From positions 1-64,000 of the forward strand of contig NZ_JVRR01000050.1 of the NCBI RefSeq assembly GCF_001070715.1: a stretch of 64,000 nucleotides of DNA. The letters run 5' to 3'. Position numbers and translations under genes: made by a program. Of the stretch, positions 17,190 to 25,904 are shown in pieces (position 1 is the first letter of the stretch; each line of letters begins with the position of its first letter). The notes beneath the pieces were generated by a model, which worked only from the letters and a program-made list of their open reading frames with translations, made no database searches and was not told where the DNA came from. Source of the stretch: Streptococcus pseudopneumoniae. Its GTDB lineage: Bacteria; Bacillota; Bacilli; Lactobacillales; Streptococcaceae.

Positions 17190-17660
17190 CTAGTATCTCG
17201 GATAAGGATAAAACTCTCCCTCTTCCAAGCCTACTTTTCCTTCTTCAAAGACTTCTTGGTTCCATTCCATGACGAACTCTTCTGCTTCTGGGTCTTCCAA
17301 AAAGTCCATAAGGGCATCTAGTCCAACCTCAGCAGTATCTTTGAGGAATAGCGCAAAATAAGCTAAAAACTCACGAGAAAATCCTTTTTTAGGTAGGTAA
17401 GGAATGACCGTCAAATAGTCTTCTGCATTGACTGTTGATTTGGCAGGATTGTAAAAAAGCACTGCTTCCTCAAAAAGAATGTCATCTGATGAAACCTCTC
17501 CATCCTCATCTACCATCTCCACACCTGTAACGTTTTGCGCTTCCAATAGAAAACTCACTTCAACCGCGTGATTGCGCTTGTCCCAACTAATCTCAAAGTC
17601 AAAGGGAAAATTCTTCTCCAACTCTTCCTCTAAAACATCTAAAAATCCGTATGTTGCCAT
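17190..17660 (-). CDS. DUF3013 family protein
   Basis: A 156-aa very acidic cytosolic protein (many Glu and Asp, ending FYPYPRY) typical of the streptococcal DUF3013 family. SD AAGAGG. First gene of the operon with M50 and Nudix genes and divergent from rarA. Function unknown. Confidence 0.75.
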   Translation of the reverse strand: MATYGFLDVLEEELEKNFPFDFEISWDKRNHAVEVSFLLEAQNVTGVEMVDEDGEVSSDDILFEEAVLFYNPAKSTVNAEDYLTVIPYLPKKGFSREFLAYFALFLKDTAEVGLDALMDFLEDPEAEEFVMEWNQEVFEEGKVGLEEGEFYPYPRY

Positions 17661-17710
17661 TTTGTCCTCTTTCTATGCGACTCTTAAATCGCCCCGATTG
17701 CTCGGAAATA

Positions 17711-17719
17711 TGCTAAAAT
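17711..17719 (+). promoter_or_regulatory. Extended -10 promoter of rarA
   Basis: TGCTAAAAT, a TGn extended -10, lies about 55 nt before the rarA ATG. No convincing -35 is seen. Confidence 0.5.
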
Positions 17720-17775
17720 AGATACTACCATCTTACCACATATACATCAGAAAATCCACGCTAGAAAGGACTGCT

Positions 17776-19047
17776 ATGCCAGACAATCTCGCGCTTCGTA
17801 TGCGCCCTAAAACCATCGACCAGGTCATTGGTCAGGAACATCTGGTCGGACAAGGAAAAATCATCCGCCGCATGGTGGAAGCCAACCGCCTGTCCTCCAT
17901 GATTCTCTATGGCCCTCCTGGAATCGGCAAAACCAGTATTGCCTCTGCCATCGCAGGGACGACCAAGTATGCCTTTCGAACTTTCAATGCGACAGTAGAT
18001 AGTAAAAAACGACTGCAAGAAATCGCGGAAGAGGCTAAATTTTCTGGTGGTCTCGTCCTATTGCTAGACGAGATTCATCGTCTTGACAAGACTAAACAAG
18101 ACTTCCTCTTGCCACTCTTGGAAAGTGGACTGGTCATCATGATTGGAGCAACGACTGAAAATCCTTTCTTTTCTGTCACTCCTGCCATTCGTAGCCGTGT
18201 TCAAATTTTTGAGTTGGAACCTCTGTCTAACCAAGACGTCAAAGAGGCCCTTCAGATAGCTTTAAGCAACCCTGAGCGTGGTTTTGATTTTCCAGTGGAA
18301 CTAGATGAGGATGCGCTGGATTTCATCGCGACCTCTACAAACGGAGACCTGCGTTCTGCCTTTAACTCGCTGGATTTAGCCGTTCTATCTACCTCTGAGA
18401 ATGACAAGGGCATCCGCCACATCACTCTGGATATTATGCAAAATAGCCTGCAGCGAAGTTATATTACAATGGACAAGGACGGGGATGGACACTACGATGT
18501 CCTATCAGCTCTGCAAAAGTCTATCCGTGGCTCAGATGTTGATGCCAGTCTCCACTATGCTGCCCGCTTGATTGATGCTGGTGATTTGCCAAGTCTCGCT
18601 CGTCGTTTGACTGTTATCGCTTATGAAGATATCGGTTTGGCCAATCCTGAAGCCCAGATTCACACCGTGACTGCTCTGGATGCTGCCCAGAAGATTGGGT
18701 TCCCAGAAGCCCGCATTCTCATTGCCAATGTCGTCATTGATTTGGCCCTTTCTCCAAAATCCAACTCAGCTTATGTAGCTATGGACAAGGCTCTTGCCGA
18801 CCTCAAAACATCAGGGCACTTGCCCATTCCGCGACACCTGCGTGATGGGCACTACAGTGGAAGCAAGGAACTGGGGAATGCCCAAGACTATCTCTATCCA
18901 CACAACTATCCTGGAAATTGGGTCAAGCAAGACTATCTGCCAGAAAAAATTCGCAATCATCACTATTTCCAAGCAGAAGATACTGGTAAATATGAACGGG
19001 CTTTGGCTCAAAGAAAGGAAGCTATCGACCGTTTGCGAAAAATCTGA
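17776..19047 (+). CDS. rarA: Replication-associated recombination protein A (AAA+ ATPase)
   Basis: A 423-aa MgsA/RarA protein: Walker A GPPGIGKTS near residue 48, Walker B LLLDEIHR, sensor GATTENPFFSV, and the C-terminal tetramerisation domain with RHLRDGHYSGSKELG. Acts at stalled forks in genome maintenance. SD AAAGGA. The 6S RNA gene follows, as near the rarA homolog in other Firmicutes. Confidence 0.94.
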   Translation: MPDNLALRMRPKTIDQVIGQEHLVGQGKIIRRMVEANRLSSMILYGPPGIGKTSIASAIAGTTKYAFRTFNATVDSKKRLQEIAEEAKFSGGLVLLLDEIHRLDKTKQDFLLPLLESGLVIMIGATTENPFFSVTPAIRSRVQIFELEPLSNQDVKEALQIALSNPERGFDFPVELDEDALDFIATSTNGDLRSAFNSLDLAVLSTSENDKGIRHITLDIMQNSLQRSYITMDKDGDGHYDVLSALQKSIRGSDVDASLHYAARLIDAGDLPSLARRLTVIAYEDIGLANPEAQIHTVTALDAAQKIGFPEARILIANVVIDLALSPKSNSAYVAMDKALADLKTSGHLPIPRHLRDGHYSGSKELGNAQDYLYPHNYPGNWVKQDYLPEKIRNHHYFQAEDTGKYERALAQRKEAIDRLRKI

Positions 19048-19076
19048 AATCCTTTTCAAAAAATTGCACTTTCCTC

Positions 19077-19104
19077 TTGATTTTTTTTGAAAAAGTGGTA
19101 TCAT
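19077..19104 (+). promoter_or_regulatory. Promoter of 6S RNA
   Basis: TTGATT (19077-19082), 16 nt, TATCAT (19099-19104), about 8-10 nt before the closing-stem strand of the RNA. Confidence 0.6.
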
Positions 19105-19112
19105 ATAAACAT

Positions 19113-19308
19113 AGAAACGCTGTGGTGTACGACTTCACACTTAAGTGTTGACCGACTATTTTTTGTATTATTAGGGAAACAAAAGTCTTCTAACAGCATG
19201 TAGGCCGTCTCACACGGAAACAGCTTCAGTTAGAGCGAGTTGCCCACCTGCTTAATTGCGCGGGTTCAATACAAACCGTGAAGTTTCGGCACCAATACAG
19301 CTTTTTTC
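19113..19308 (+). ncRNA. ssrS: 6S RNA
   Basis: About 195 nt with its own promoter. GCTGT-GGTG (19119-19127) pairs with CACC-AAT-ACAGC (19290-19301), followed by a T-run. The interior is a long imperfect hairpin as in 6S RNA, which binds and sequesters the housekeeping RNA polymerase. Size, the location after rarA and the long rod-like fold support the call; a covariance-model search would settle it. Confidence 0.78.
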
Positions 19309-19311
19309 TTT

Positions 19312-19384
19312 GCCTCCTTAGCTCAGCTGGCAGAGCAGCGGACTCTTAATCCGTGGGTCACAGGTTCGATCCCTGTAGGGGGCA
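19312..19384 (+). tRNA. tRNA-Lys (CUU anticodon)
   Basis: The acceptor GCCTCCT pairs with AGGGGGC (one G-U). The D-arm is GCTCAGCTGGCAGAGC, the anticodon stem GCGGA/TCCGT with loop CTCTTAA (CTT at 34-36), and the T-arm CAGGTTCGATCCCTG. Discriminator A, and CCA is not encoded. It starts 4 nt after the 6S T-run. Confidence 0.95.
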
Positions 19385-19398
19385 TCTAAATCAACAGG

Positions 19399-19427
19399 AA
19401 AAAGCCTTGATTTCAGGGCTTTTTTTC
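19399..19427 (+). terminator. Terminator after tRNA-Lys
   Basis: AAAAGCC (19400-19406) with GGCTTTT (19417-19423) and a T7 tail. Confidence 0.85.
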
Positions 19428-19567
19428 GTATCTGTTCTACTTTTGTTCTACCAACGGATAGTAAAGATATAATTTTGTAAACACCCTTTCCAGACAGCTC
19501 TAATCTGATTGCACTTAAAATTTTAAAAAATTTAATACAAAAGTCTTGCTTTTCTTTTAATTTATGC

Positions 19568-19599
19568 TATACTTGTTCTTGTACCTGATGCAAGTTTGT
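19568..19599 (+). promoter_or_regulatory. rrf2 promoter -10 and operator-like site
   Basis: TATGCTATACT supplies an extended -10 (TATACT 19568-19573). Just downstream, TACCTG-ATG-CAAGTT (19582-19596) shares the TACCTG half-site with the perfect palindrome at 20084-20104. Confidence 0.55.
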
Positions 19600-19615
19600 C
19601 AAAAGAGGAGTTCAG

Positions 19616-20047
19616 ATGGATACAAAATTCTCAGTTGCTTTGCATATCTTAACAATGATTAGTGAAAGCAAGGATACATTAAGTTCTCAAGCACTAGCTA
19701 TTAGTGTTGGGACTAACGCTAGTTACATTCGAAAGGTGATTGCCTTATTGAAAAATGCAGATTTGATTCATTCCCATCAAGGAAAAACAGGCTATCAACT
19801 CAGTAAGTCTCCAAAAAAAATGACATTACTAGAGATCTACTATGCTACTCAAGAAATCAATCACATTAGTTTATTTCCTGTTCATCAAAATAGTAATCCC
19901 GATTGTCCCGTTGGAAAACATATCCAAGGAGCAGTTTCACCGCTTTTCGCTAGTGCCGAATCTCAATTAGAGAAGGAATTAACAAATCAAACTTTAGAAG
20001 ATGTCATTGACAATCTATATAAACAAGCTAAACAAGTTCGAAACTGA
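19616..20047 (+). CDS. Rrf2 family transcriptional regulator
   Basis: A 143-aa Rrf2/YwnA-like regulator: N-terminal winged helix (FSVALHILTMISE, SQALAISVGTNASYIRKVIALLKNADLI, HQGKTGYQLSK). Only one Cys (in NPDCPVGKHI) is visible, so no three-Cys Fe-S site; sensing may use a single redox Cys. SD AGAGGAG. Likely represses itself and the next operon. Confidence 0.88.
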   Translation: MDTKFSVALHILTMISESKDTLSSQALAISVGTNASYIRKVIALLKNADLIHSHQGKTGYQLSKSPKKMTLLEIYYATQEINHISLFPVHQNSNPDCPVGKHIQGAVSPLFASAESQLEKELTNQTLEDVIDNLYKQAKQVRN

Positions 20048-20083
20048 TTTGATAGCAAGTCAGTTTTTACTGGAAACAGAATG

Positions 20084-20104
20084 TACCTGTATTAGATACA
20101 GGTA
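20084..20104 (+). promoter_or_regulatory. Perfect palindromic Rrf2 operator over the oxidoreductase promoter
   Basis: TACCTGTAT-TAG-ATACAGGTA: 9-bp perfect arms, immediately before TATAAA (20104-20109), a plausible -10. Binding would block the promoter of the three-gene operon. Confidence 0.8.
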
Positions 20105-20131
20105 TATAAAATAAAAAGAAAAGAGAAGACA

Positions 20132-21136
20132 ATGAAAGCCGCACAACACACTACTTATAACAAAAACAATATCACACTGAACATCACAGAAATCGCTAAA
20201 CCAAGTATTACAGACAAACAAGTCTTGGTGAAAGTCACCGCAGCTGGTGTTAATCCTCTCGATAACATGATTTCTCGTGGTGAGGTCAAGATGATTGTTC
20301 CTTACAAACTTCCTCAAACTGCAGGTAACGAAGTGGTTGGAATCGTTGAAAGCATTGGCAAGCAAGTTGACAACTTTCAGGTAGGAGACCGTATCTTTGG
20401 CCGTCTGCCACTTGATCATATCGGCGCCTTTGCAGAATACCTAGCTGTCGATAGCCAAGCCTTAGCCAAGGTTCCAGACTATCTATCAGACGAGGAAGCT
20501 GCTGCTGTTCCGCTTACTGCATTGACTATCATGCAGGCTCTTGACCTCATGGGCTCTCAAGCTGGGAAAACGATCTTTATTTCTGGTGGTACTGGAGGTG
20601 TCGGTGGAATGGCCATTCCAATTGCCAAAGCCAAAGGATTGAAAGTCATCACAAATGGAGCTGGAGATAGTGCTGAGCGTGTCTTGAAACTAAGAGCAGA
20701 TAGATTTATCGATTACAAAACAGAGGATTATACAAAAACTGTTAGCCAGGTGGATTATGTCCTCGATACTCTCGGTGGAGCTGAAACTGAAAAACAAATG
20801 TCTATCATGAAAAAAAGTGGACAGCTTGTTTCACTTCGTGCCATGCCAAACGGTACCTTTGCCAAACGTATGAATCTACCAAAATGGAAACAAATTTTAC
20901 TTGGACTAGCAGGTCACAAATTTGATAAAATGGCAGAAAAATATGGCGTCCACTACCATTTTATCTTTGTAGAAAGCAATGGCACTCAATTACAAGAGGT
21001 AGCTGACCTTTTTAGTAAATTAGAAGTCAAACCCTCTATCGATACAGTCTATCCATTTGAACAGGTAAATAACGCCTTAGACAAGGTAGCTAATGGTCGC
21101 TCACGTGGAAAAACAGTTCTCAGCTTTAAGAAATAA
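20132..21136 (+). CDS. NADP-dependent zinc-type alcohol dehydrogenase / quinone oxidoreductase
   Basis: A 334-aa MDR-family protein. GroES-like N-terminal domain (VTAAGVNPLDNMISRGE, PQTAGNEVVGIVES), Rossmann motif ISGGTGGVGGMAIPIAKAKG, and no structural-zinc cysteine cluster, typical of quinone oxidoreductases. It probably reduces quinones or reactive enones with NADPH. First gene of an operon under the Rrf2-type palindrome. Confidence 0.85.
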   Translation: MKAAQHTTYNKNNITLNITEIAKPSITDKQVLVKVTAAGVNPLDNMISRGEVKMIVPYKLPQTAGNEVVGIVESIGKQVDNFQVGDRIFGRLPLDHIGAFAEYLAVDSQALAKVPDYLSDEEAAAVPLTALTIMQALDLMGSQAGKTIFISGGTGGVGGMAIPIAKAKGLKVITNGAGDSAERVLKLRADRFIDYKTEDYTKTVSQVDYVLDTLGGAETEKQMSIMKKSGQLVSLRAMPNGTFAKRMNLPKWKQILLGLAGHKFDKMAEKYGVHYHFIFVESNGTQLQEVADLFSKLEVKPSIDTVYPFEQVNNALDKVANGRSRGKTVLSFKK

Positions 21137-21149
21137 AAAGGAAAACACA

Positions 21150-21986
21150 ATGTCATATCTTACTACAAAAAATCAATACATCTCAGTCGACGGGAACAAA
21201 ATCGCTTATCGCGAACTTAGTAAAGGCAAATCAAAACGACCTCTTCTGATGCTGGTCCATTTGGCAGCAACTCTCGATAACTGGGATCCTAAACTCTTAG
21301 ACCTGATTGCTGAAAAGCACCATATCATTGTAGTCGATCTTCCTGGAGTAGGAGCCAGTCAGGGCAAAGTTGCTCCGACTATTCCTGGAATGGCTAAGCA
21401 GACAATTGACTTTATAAAAGCGCTCGGTTACGATAAAATCAATCTTCTCGGTCTTTCTATGGGAGGTATGATTGCCCAAGAAATCATCCGAATCAAGCCT
21501 ACTCTAGTCAATCGTTTAATCTTGGCTGGAACAGGACCTCGAGGTGGAAAAGAGGTCGATAAGGTCACAGGGAAAACTTTTAGTTTTATGTTTAAAGCTG
21601 GACTCGAGCGCATCGATCCTAAACGCTATATCTTCTATAATCATGATGAACAAGGAAAAATTGAAGCTTTGAAAGTCCTAGGACGAATGGGTATGAGAAC
21701 AAAGGAATTTGCGGATAAAGACATGAATCTATCAGGATTTCTAACTCAACTCAAAGCTATTAAACGTTGGGGAAAAGATTCGCAGGACGACCTAAAATTT
21801 ATCACTCAACCAACCTTAATCGTCAACGGGGATAAGGATATGCAGGTTCCAACGGAAAATTCTTACGATATGCATGCAAAAATCGAAAATAGTAAGCTCA
21901 TCATCTATCCAAATGCTGGTCACGGTTCAATCTTCCAATATGCAGACGAATTTTCAAAAGAATTACTAGCTTTCTTGGAGGACTAA
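21150..21986 (+). CDS. Alpha/beta hydrolase
   Basis: A 278-aa alpha/beta hydrolase with nucleophile elbow GLSMGG (Ser near 107), an Asp in VNGDKDMQVP and His in NAGHGSIFQ, completing the triad. SD AAAAGGAAA; the longer in-frame start lies inside the preceding gene. Co-transcribed with the oxidoreductase and SDR genes. Substrate unknown. Confidence 0.85.
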   Translation: MSYLTTKNQYISVDGNKIAYRELSKGKSKRPLLMLVHLAATLDNWDPKLLDLIAEKHHIIVVDLPGVGASQGKVAPTIPGMAKQTIDFIKALGYDKINLLGLSMGGMIAQEIIRIKPTLVNRLILAGTGPRGGKEVDKVTGKTFSFMFKAGLERIDPKRYIFYNHDEQGKIEALKVLGRMGMRTKEFADKDMNLSGFLTQLKAIKRWGKDSQDDLKFITQPTLIVNGDKDMQVPTENSYDMHAKIENSKLIIYPNAGHGSIFQYADEFSKELLAFLED

Positions 21987-21987
21987 T

Positions 21988-22866
21988 ATGGTCAAAACGA
22001 TTCTGATTACAGGTGCTACTGACGGTATCGGTAAACATTTGGCAAAGAAATTGGCCAGCCAAGGCCATCATGTCATCCTCCACGGTCGAAATCCTCAAAA
22101 ACTTGAGCTGGCGCTTCAAGAGGTTCGCGCACTTTCCTTGAGAGGCAGAGTTTCTAACTACCTTGCAGATTTTTCAAAATTAGACGATATTTATCGATTT
22201 GTAGAGGAAATCAAGCGAGACTTTTCAAAGATCGATGTCTTGTTTAACAATGCAGGACTGTATGCAGGAAAAGAACGAAAAGCGAGTGCTGAAAATGTCG
22301 AGTTGACTTTTATGCTATCTGTTCTGGTTCCCTATATGTTAACAACTGAGCTAAGTCCCTTGTTAGAAAAAGCGTCTGACGGTCGTGTCATTAATACTTC
22401 TTCCTATATGCATCATTTTGCCAAGGTCAAGGATTTAGACTTTGGATTTGAAAACAACTATAATCCCGGATTGGCCTACAATAATTCCAAACTTTACACT
22501 ATTTGGATGACACGCTATCTAGCCAGAGAATTCTTTCTAAAAGGTTCAAGCATCACCGTCAATTCTTACCATCCTGGCTTAATTTCAACTAACTTAGGGA
22601 GTGATTCCAGTGATGAAAAGACGAAAAAGTCCCTCTTCGGACGCTTGATGAAGTCATTTTCCAAAAATCTAGACGAGGGAATTGAAACAGGCTACTATCT
22701 TACATTATCAGAAGAAATCACTGGTTTGACTGGCTACTATTTTGATGAGAAGAAAGTGAAATCTGTATCTGAAAAAGGCTATACACTTGAAAAAGCTCAA
22801 GATTTAATCACTTACTGCAATGATAAAATTGAGTTGTTTAAACAGAAATCTGCTCTGCTTAATTAG
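21988..22866 (+). CDS. Short-chain dehydrogenase (retinol dehydrogenase-like SDR)
   Basis: A 292-aa SDR: TGATDGIGKHLAKKL cofactor motif, NNAGL, Ser in INTSSYMHH, and YNNSK (Tyr-x-x-x-Lys). The long C-terminal part is like WW-oxidoreductase/retinol-dehydrogenase-type SDRs. One nt after the hydrolase stop, SD GGAGG. Last gene of the Rrf2-linked operon; role probably detoxification of carbonyls. Confidence 0.82.
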   Translation: MVKTILITGATDGIGKHLAKKLASQGHHVILHGRNPQKLELALQEVRALSLRGRVSNYLADFSKLDDIYRFVEEIKRDFSKIDVLFNNAGLYAGKERKASAENVELTFMLSVLVPYMLTTELSPLLEKASDGRVINTSSYMHHFAKVKDLDFGFENNYNPGLAYNNSKLYTIWMTRYLAREFFLKGSSITVNSYHPGLISTNLGSDSSDEKTKKSLFGRLMKSFSKNLDEGIETGYYLTLSEEITGLTGYYFDEKKVKSVSEKGYTLEKAQDLITYCNDKIELFKQKSALLN

Positions 22867-22867
22867 A

Positions 22868-22909
22868 AAAAAGTTCTCTTTCCATTTTGCTAGAAAGAGA
22901 ACTTTTTCT
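22868..22909. terminator. Bidirectional terminator after the SDR gene and susH
   Basis: AAAAAGTTCTCTTTC (22868-22882) and GAAAGAGAACTTTTT (22893-22907) form a 15-bp perfect stem with A and T ends, between convergent genes. Confidence 0.92.
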
Positions 22910-22930
22910 TTAGGAGAAGTTACTTAATTT

Positions 22931-24250
22931 TTAATCGATTCGTGATAGCTCAGCTGGCACTGTTAAGTAATAAGTTGCAGTCAAGCTTGCTTCACCTTGA
23001 TTGACAAAAATCTCGATGGAATTTTTATCTAAAATAACATCCAATTCTTTAGCTTCAATATCTACATACCGTCGACTAGTGTCCTGTTCTTCTTCACCTA
23101 GAATTTTTTGAACAAGATGGCTACGATCAATGTAAACTTGCTGCGCATTACTGTCATAACCAAATTCAAGATAATCTGTATCATTTCCTAAGTGATAATG
23201 ACAATCTTTATCTATTTGGATTTGATATTGGCCTTTTTTAACAGGGAATTGTCTTAGTTTGCCATCTTCCAATCTTAGAATTCTAGGTAAAGTCATGGCA
23301 CATGCCCATTTGTGTTCTTGGTCATGGGTTGGAAGGGTACGTCCCCATGTCTGCATCCAAGCAATCAGGATACGACGATTTTGATCGTCCAACAATGTTT
23401 GAGGCGCATAGAAGTCTTGGCCATGATCAATTTCTTGAACTGATTCTGGGATAAAACGTTTTTCTCCCCAATCTACCTTACCCGTGAACAAAACCGATGA
23501 GTTGATGTTATGATAGGAGTCTCCCTCACGCTGATAACGCATGGGTGACATAATAAGGCAATCCTTCCCATCTAACTCAAAGTAATCTGGGCATTCCCAC
23601 ATAAAACCTTGGTGTTCTACCCCTTTTAAAAAGATGGATTCGAACTGCCATTCTACTAGGTTATCGGACCCTAGTAGAACGATACAGCCCACATTATCCT
23701 TGTGTTTGGCAGCTACTACGGAGTAATAGCGTCCATCTTTTTCAAAGAGTTTTGGATCACGGAAATCAGCAGCAATTAACTCATCTGGCAAGTCTGCACC
23801 AGTTGCAACTGGATTTTGTTCAATCTTTTCAAAGTGAATCCCGTCGTCTGAAAATGCTATATTTTGTACTTGACGAACACCGGTTTCTTCTTCGATATGC
23901 CCAGTATACATGAGCCAGAGGCGATCATCCTTGACAATGGCAGAGCCTGAGAAGCAACCATTGCGGTCGTAGTCTTGGTCAGGAGCAAGTGCCACTGGCA
24001 AGTGCTCCCAAGTCACCAAGTCCTTACTTTTAGCATGACCCCAGTGCATAGGCCCCCAAACACTATCATAAGGATAGAATTGATAAAAGAGATGGTATTC
24101 TCCACGAAAATAGACAAATCCATTTGGATCATTGATCCAACCAATCTCAGCTGAAAAATGTTCTTCAGGCTTATATTGAGTATTTACAAGATGTTTATTT
24201 TCTGCTATAAAACGATTGGCTTTTTCTACTGTGTATTTCTTATCTCCCAT
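22931..24250 (-). CDS. susH: Sucrose(-6-phosphate) hydrolase, GH32
   Basis: A 439-aa GH32 beta-fructosidase. The nucleophile motif WINDPNG (Asp41), RDP (164-166) and the acid/base ECP (Glu219) are all present. It splits sucrose into glucose and fructose moieties in the cytosol; no signal peptide. With no PTS here and an ABC importer next door, unphosphorylated sucrose is the likely substrate. Start at the ATG at 24250; the upstream TTG is weaker. Last gene of susT1-T2-X-H. Confidence 0.9.
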   Translation of the reverse strand: MGDKKYTVEKANRFIAENKHLVNTQYKPEEHFSAEIGWINDPNGFVYFRGEYHLFYQFYPYDSVWGPMHWGHAKSKDLVTWEHLPVALAPDQDYDRNGCFSGSAIVKDDRLWLMYTGHIEEETGVRQVQNIAFSDDGIHFEKIEQNPVATGADLPDELIAADFRDPKLFEKDGRYYSVVAAKHKDNVGCIVLLGSDNLVEWQFESIFLKGVEHQGFMWECPDYFELDGKDCLIMSPMRYQREGDSYHNINSSVLFTGKVDWGEKRFIPESVQEIDHGQDFYAPQTLLDDQNRRILIAWMQTWGRTLPTHDQEHKWACAMTLPRILRLEDGKLRQFPVKKGQYQIQIDKDCHYHLGNDTDYLEFGYDSNAQQVYIDRSHLVQKILGEEEQDTSRRYVDIEAKELDVILDKNSIEIFVNQGEASLTATYYLTVPAELSRID

Positions 24251-24259
24251 AATCAACCT

Positions 24260-25876
24260 CTAGTTTTTGTTTGCTTGGTATTGGTCGTAGTATTTTTGTT
24301 TAATAGCGAGGTAATCTGAAAGTCCGTATTTTTCAAGCTCTTTCTTGTAATCATCCCACTCAGAATCAATATTGCCATTTACAATCCATTCAGCACGTTT
24401 ACGGTAGATATAGTCATTCATATCTGCCTCGATATGGGCAATCTTGTCCAAATCTTCCTGTGTCATAAAGACTCTTGGATAGTTATTGTCATTGCTCATG
24501 TAAGGAACATAATATTCTTTGATAAGATCCAAACGCCATTTGGCATCGTCAGGCATAGTTGTCACTTTACCATAGTATGAATCTAGGATAGCTAGTGGTC
24601 CTCCTACTTCAGTCTTTTGACGAAGTTCTGCTGGTGCAGTTCCGTTTAGTGGTAAGTGTTTGAGGCTGTTAGTTGCTTGGTCAAATTCAAAGATATTTTG
24701 TTGTTTGTCATCTCCGTAAGTTCCCCAGTTATTTTGCACAGATTGGAGTGGAGCGTATTGAGCATCAATCCATTTAGCTGTCAATTCTAGGTTTTTGTTT
24801 ACACTGGTAATAACCATCTTATCACGTGCAAATCCCATACCGTTTGTACGAGCTACGTGTTTTTGACCACTTGGTCCAGCAAGTACTGGTAAAACATCAT
24901 AACTTTCATTACTTCCCGTAACATTACTCTTATCCCATGTAAAGTAAACACCAAATTTCTGATCATGACCTTTAGCAATGTAACTATTCCAATCATGTTC
25001 GAAAGCTTCTTTATCAATCAATCCTTTTTCTTGCAATTGACGGATAAATTTGACACCTTCTTTATAGTTATCGTTATCTGCTGTGAAGTCAACTTTGCCA
25101 TCATTTCCAACTACTAAATGATCATCGTTATCCCCTATACCAAATGCAGCAAATAGGAATTTAAAATCTTCGTTTCCGTTACCACTAATAAATGTAAATG
25201 GAATTTCATCAGCCTCTCCATTTCCATTTGGATCCCCGTTTTTGAAAGCTTCTAGGACTTTAATCAGATCATCAGTAGTTTTTGGCATTTCAAGACCAAG
25301 TTTCTTAAGCCAATCTTTGTTAATCCAAGCCATATCGTTGACACTGTGGATTGACTCTTTACCAGCTCCAAGCTCTTCAATCCATGGGAATGAGTAAATG
25401 TGCCCATCAGGTGCTGTCATCAAGGCCTTGTATTCTGGTTTCTCATCCAAAATTTTCTTAAGATTTGGCATGTATTTATCAATCAAATCTTCAACTGGAA
25501 TAATAACACCTTTTTTAGCCCAGTTCATCAAGTCCACATCTGAAGCTCCGTCGTTGTGGATAGCATCTGGTAGATCACCACTAGAAATATCCAAGTTACG
25601 TTTTTCTGCAAAGTCGGATTGGTAGTTGGTCCAGTCAATATGAACACCAGTTTCCTTCTCCAAACGTTGCAAAATTAACTTTTCATTTGGGTCTTTAGGA
25701 GCTAACGGTGAACTGGCTGTCATAAACTTCAATGTTTTCTTTTCTTGAAGCGGGAATGTTACACCTTCCAACTTATAATCTGGACTTGAAGCTGTATTTT
25801 TTGAGCCACAGGCTGCAAGTACTGCTAAACTAGCTGTCAACAAAACTGCTGATTTTGAGAATGTTTTGAATTTCAT
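24260..25876 (-). CDS. susX: Sucrose ABC transporter substrate-binding lipoprotein
   Basis: A 538-aa extracellular solute-binding protein. A lipoprotein signal with LAAC (Cys23) anchors it to the membrane. The size matches the long family-1 sugar-binding proteins such as LipO. It contains a calcium-loop-like stretch DPNGNGEADEIP. SD AAGGAG selects the start; a longer ORF upstream runs into susT2. Delivers sucrose to SusT1/T2. No ATPase is encoded here, so a shared ATPase (MsmK type) elsewhere is expected. Confidence 0.9.
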   Translation of the reverse strand: MKFKTFSKSAVLLTASLAVLAACGSKNTASSPDYKLEGVTFPLQEKKTLKFMTASSPLAPKDPNEKLILQRLEKETGVHIDWTNYQSDFAEKRNLDISSGDLPDAIHNDGASDVDLMNWAKKGVIIPVEDLIDKYMPNLKKILDEKPEYKALMTAPDGHIYSFPWIEELGAGKESIHSVNDMAWINKDWLKKLGLEMPKTTDDLIKVLEAFKNGDPNGNGEADEIPFTFISGNGNEDFKFLFAAFGIGDNDDHLVVGNDGKVDFTADNDNYKEGVKFIRQLQEKGLIDKEAFEHDWNSYIAKGHDQKFGVYFTWDKSNVTGSNESYDVLPVLAGPSGQKHVARTNGMGFARDKMVITSVNKNLELTAKWIDAQYAPLQSVQNNWGTYGDDKQQNIFEFDQATNSLKHLPLNGTAPAELRQKTEVGGPLAILDSYYGKVTTMPDDAKWRLDLIKEYYVPYMSNDNNYPRVFMTQEDLDKIAHIEADMNDYIYRKRAEWIVNGNIDSEWDDYKKELEKYGLSDYLAIKQKYYDQYQANKN

Positions 25877-25904
25877 GAGAAAACTCCTTTTATTTTTTCT
25901 TTTT

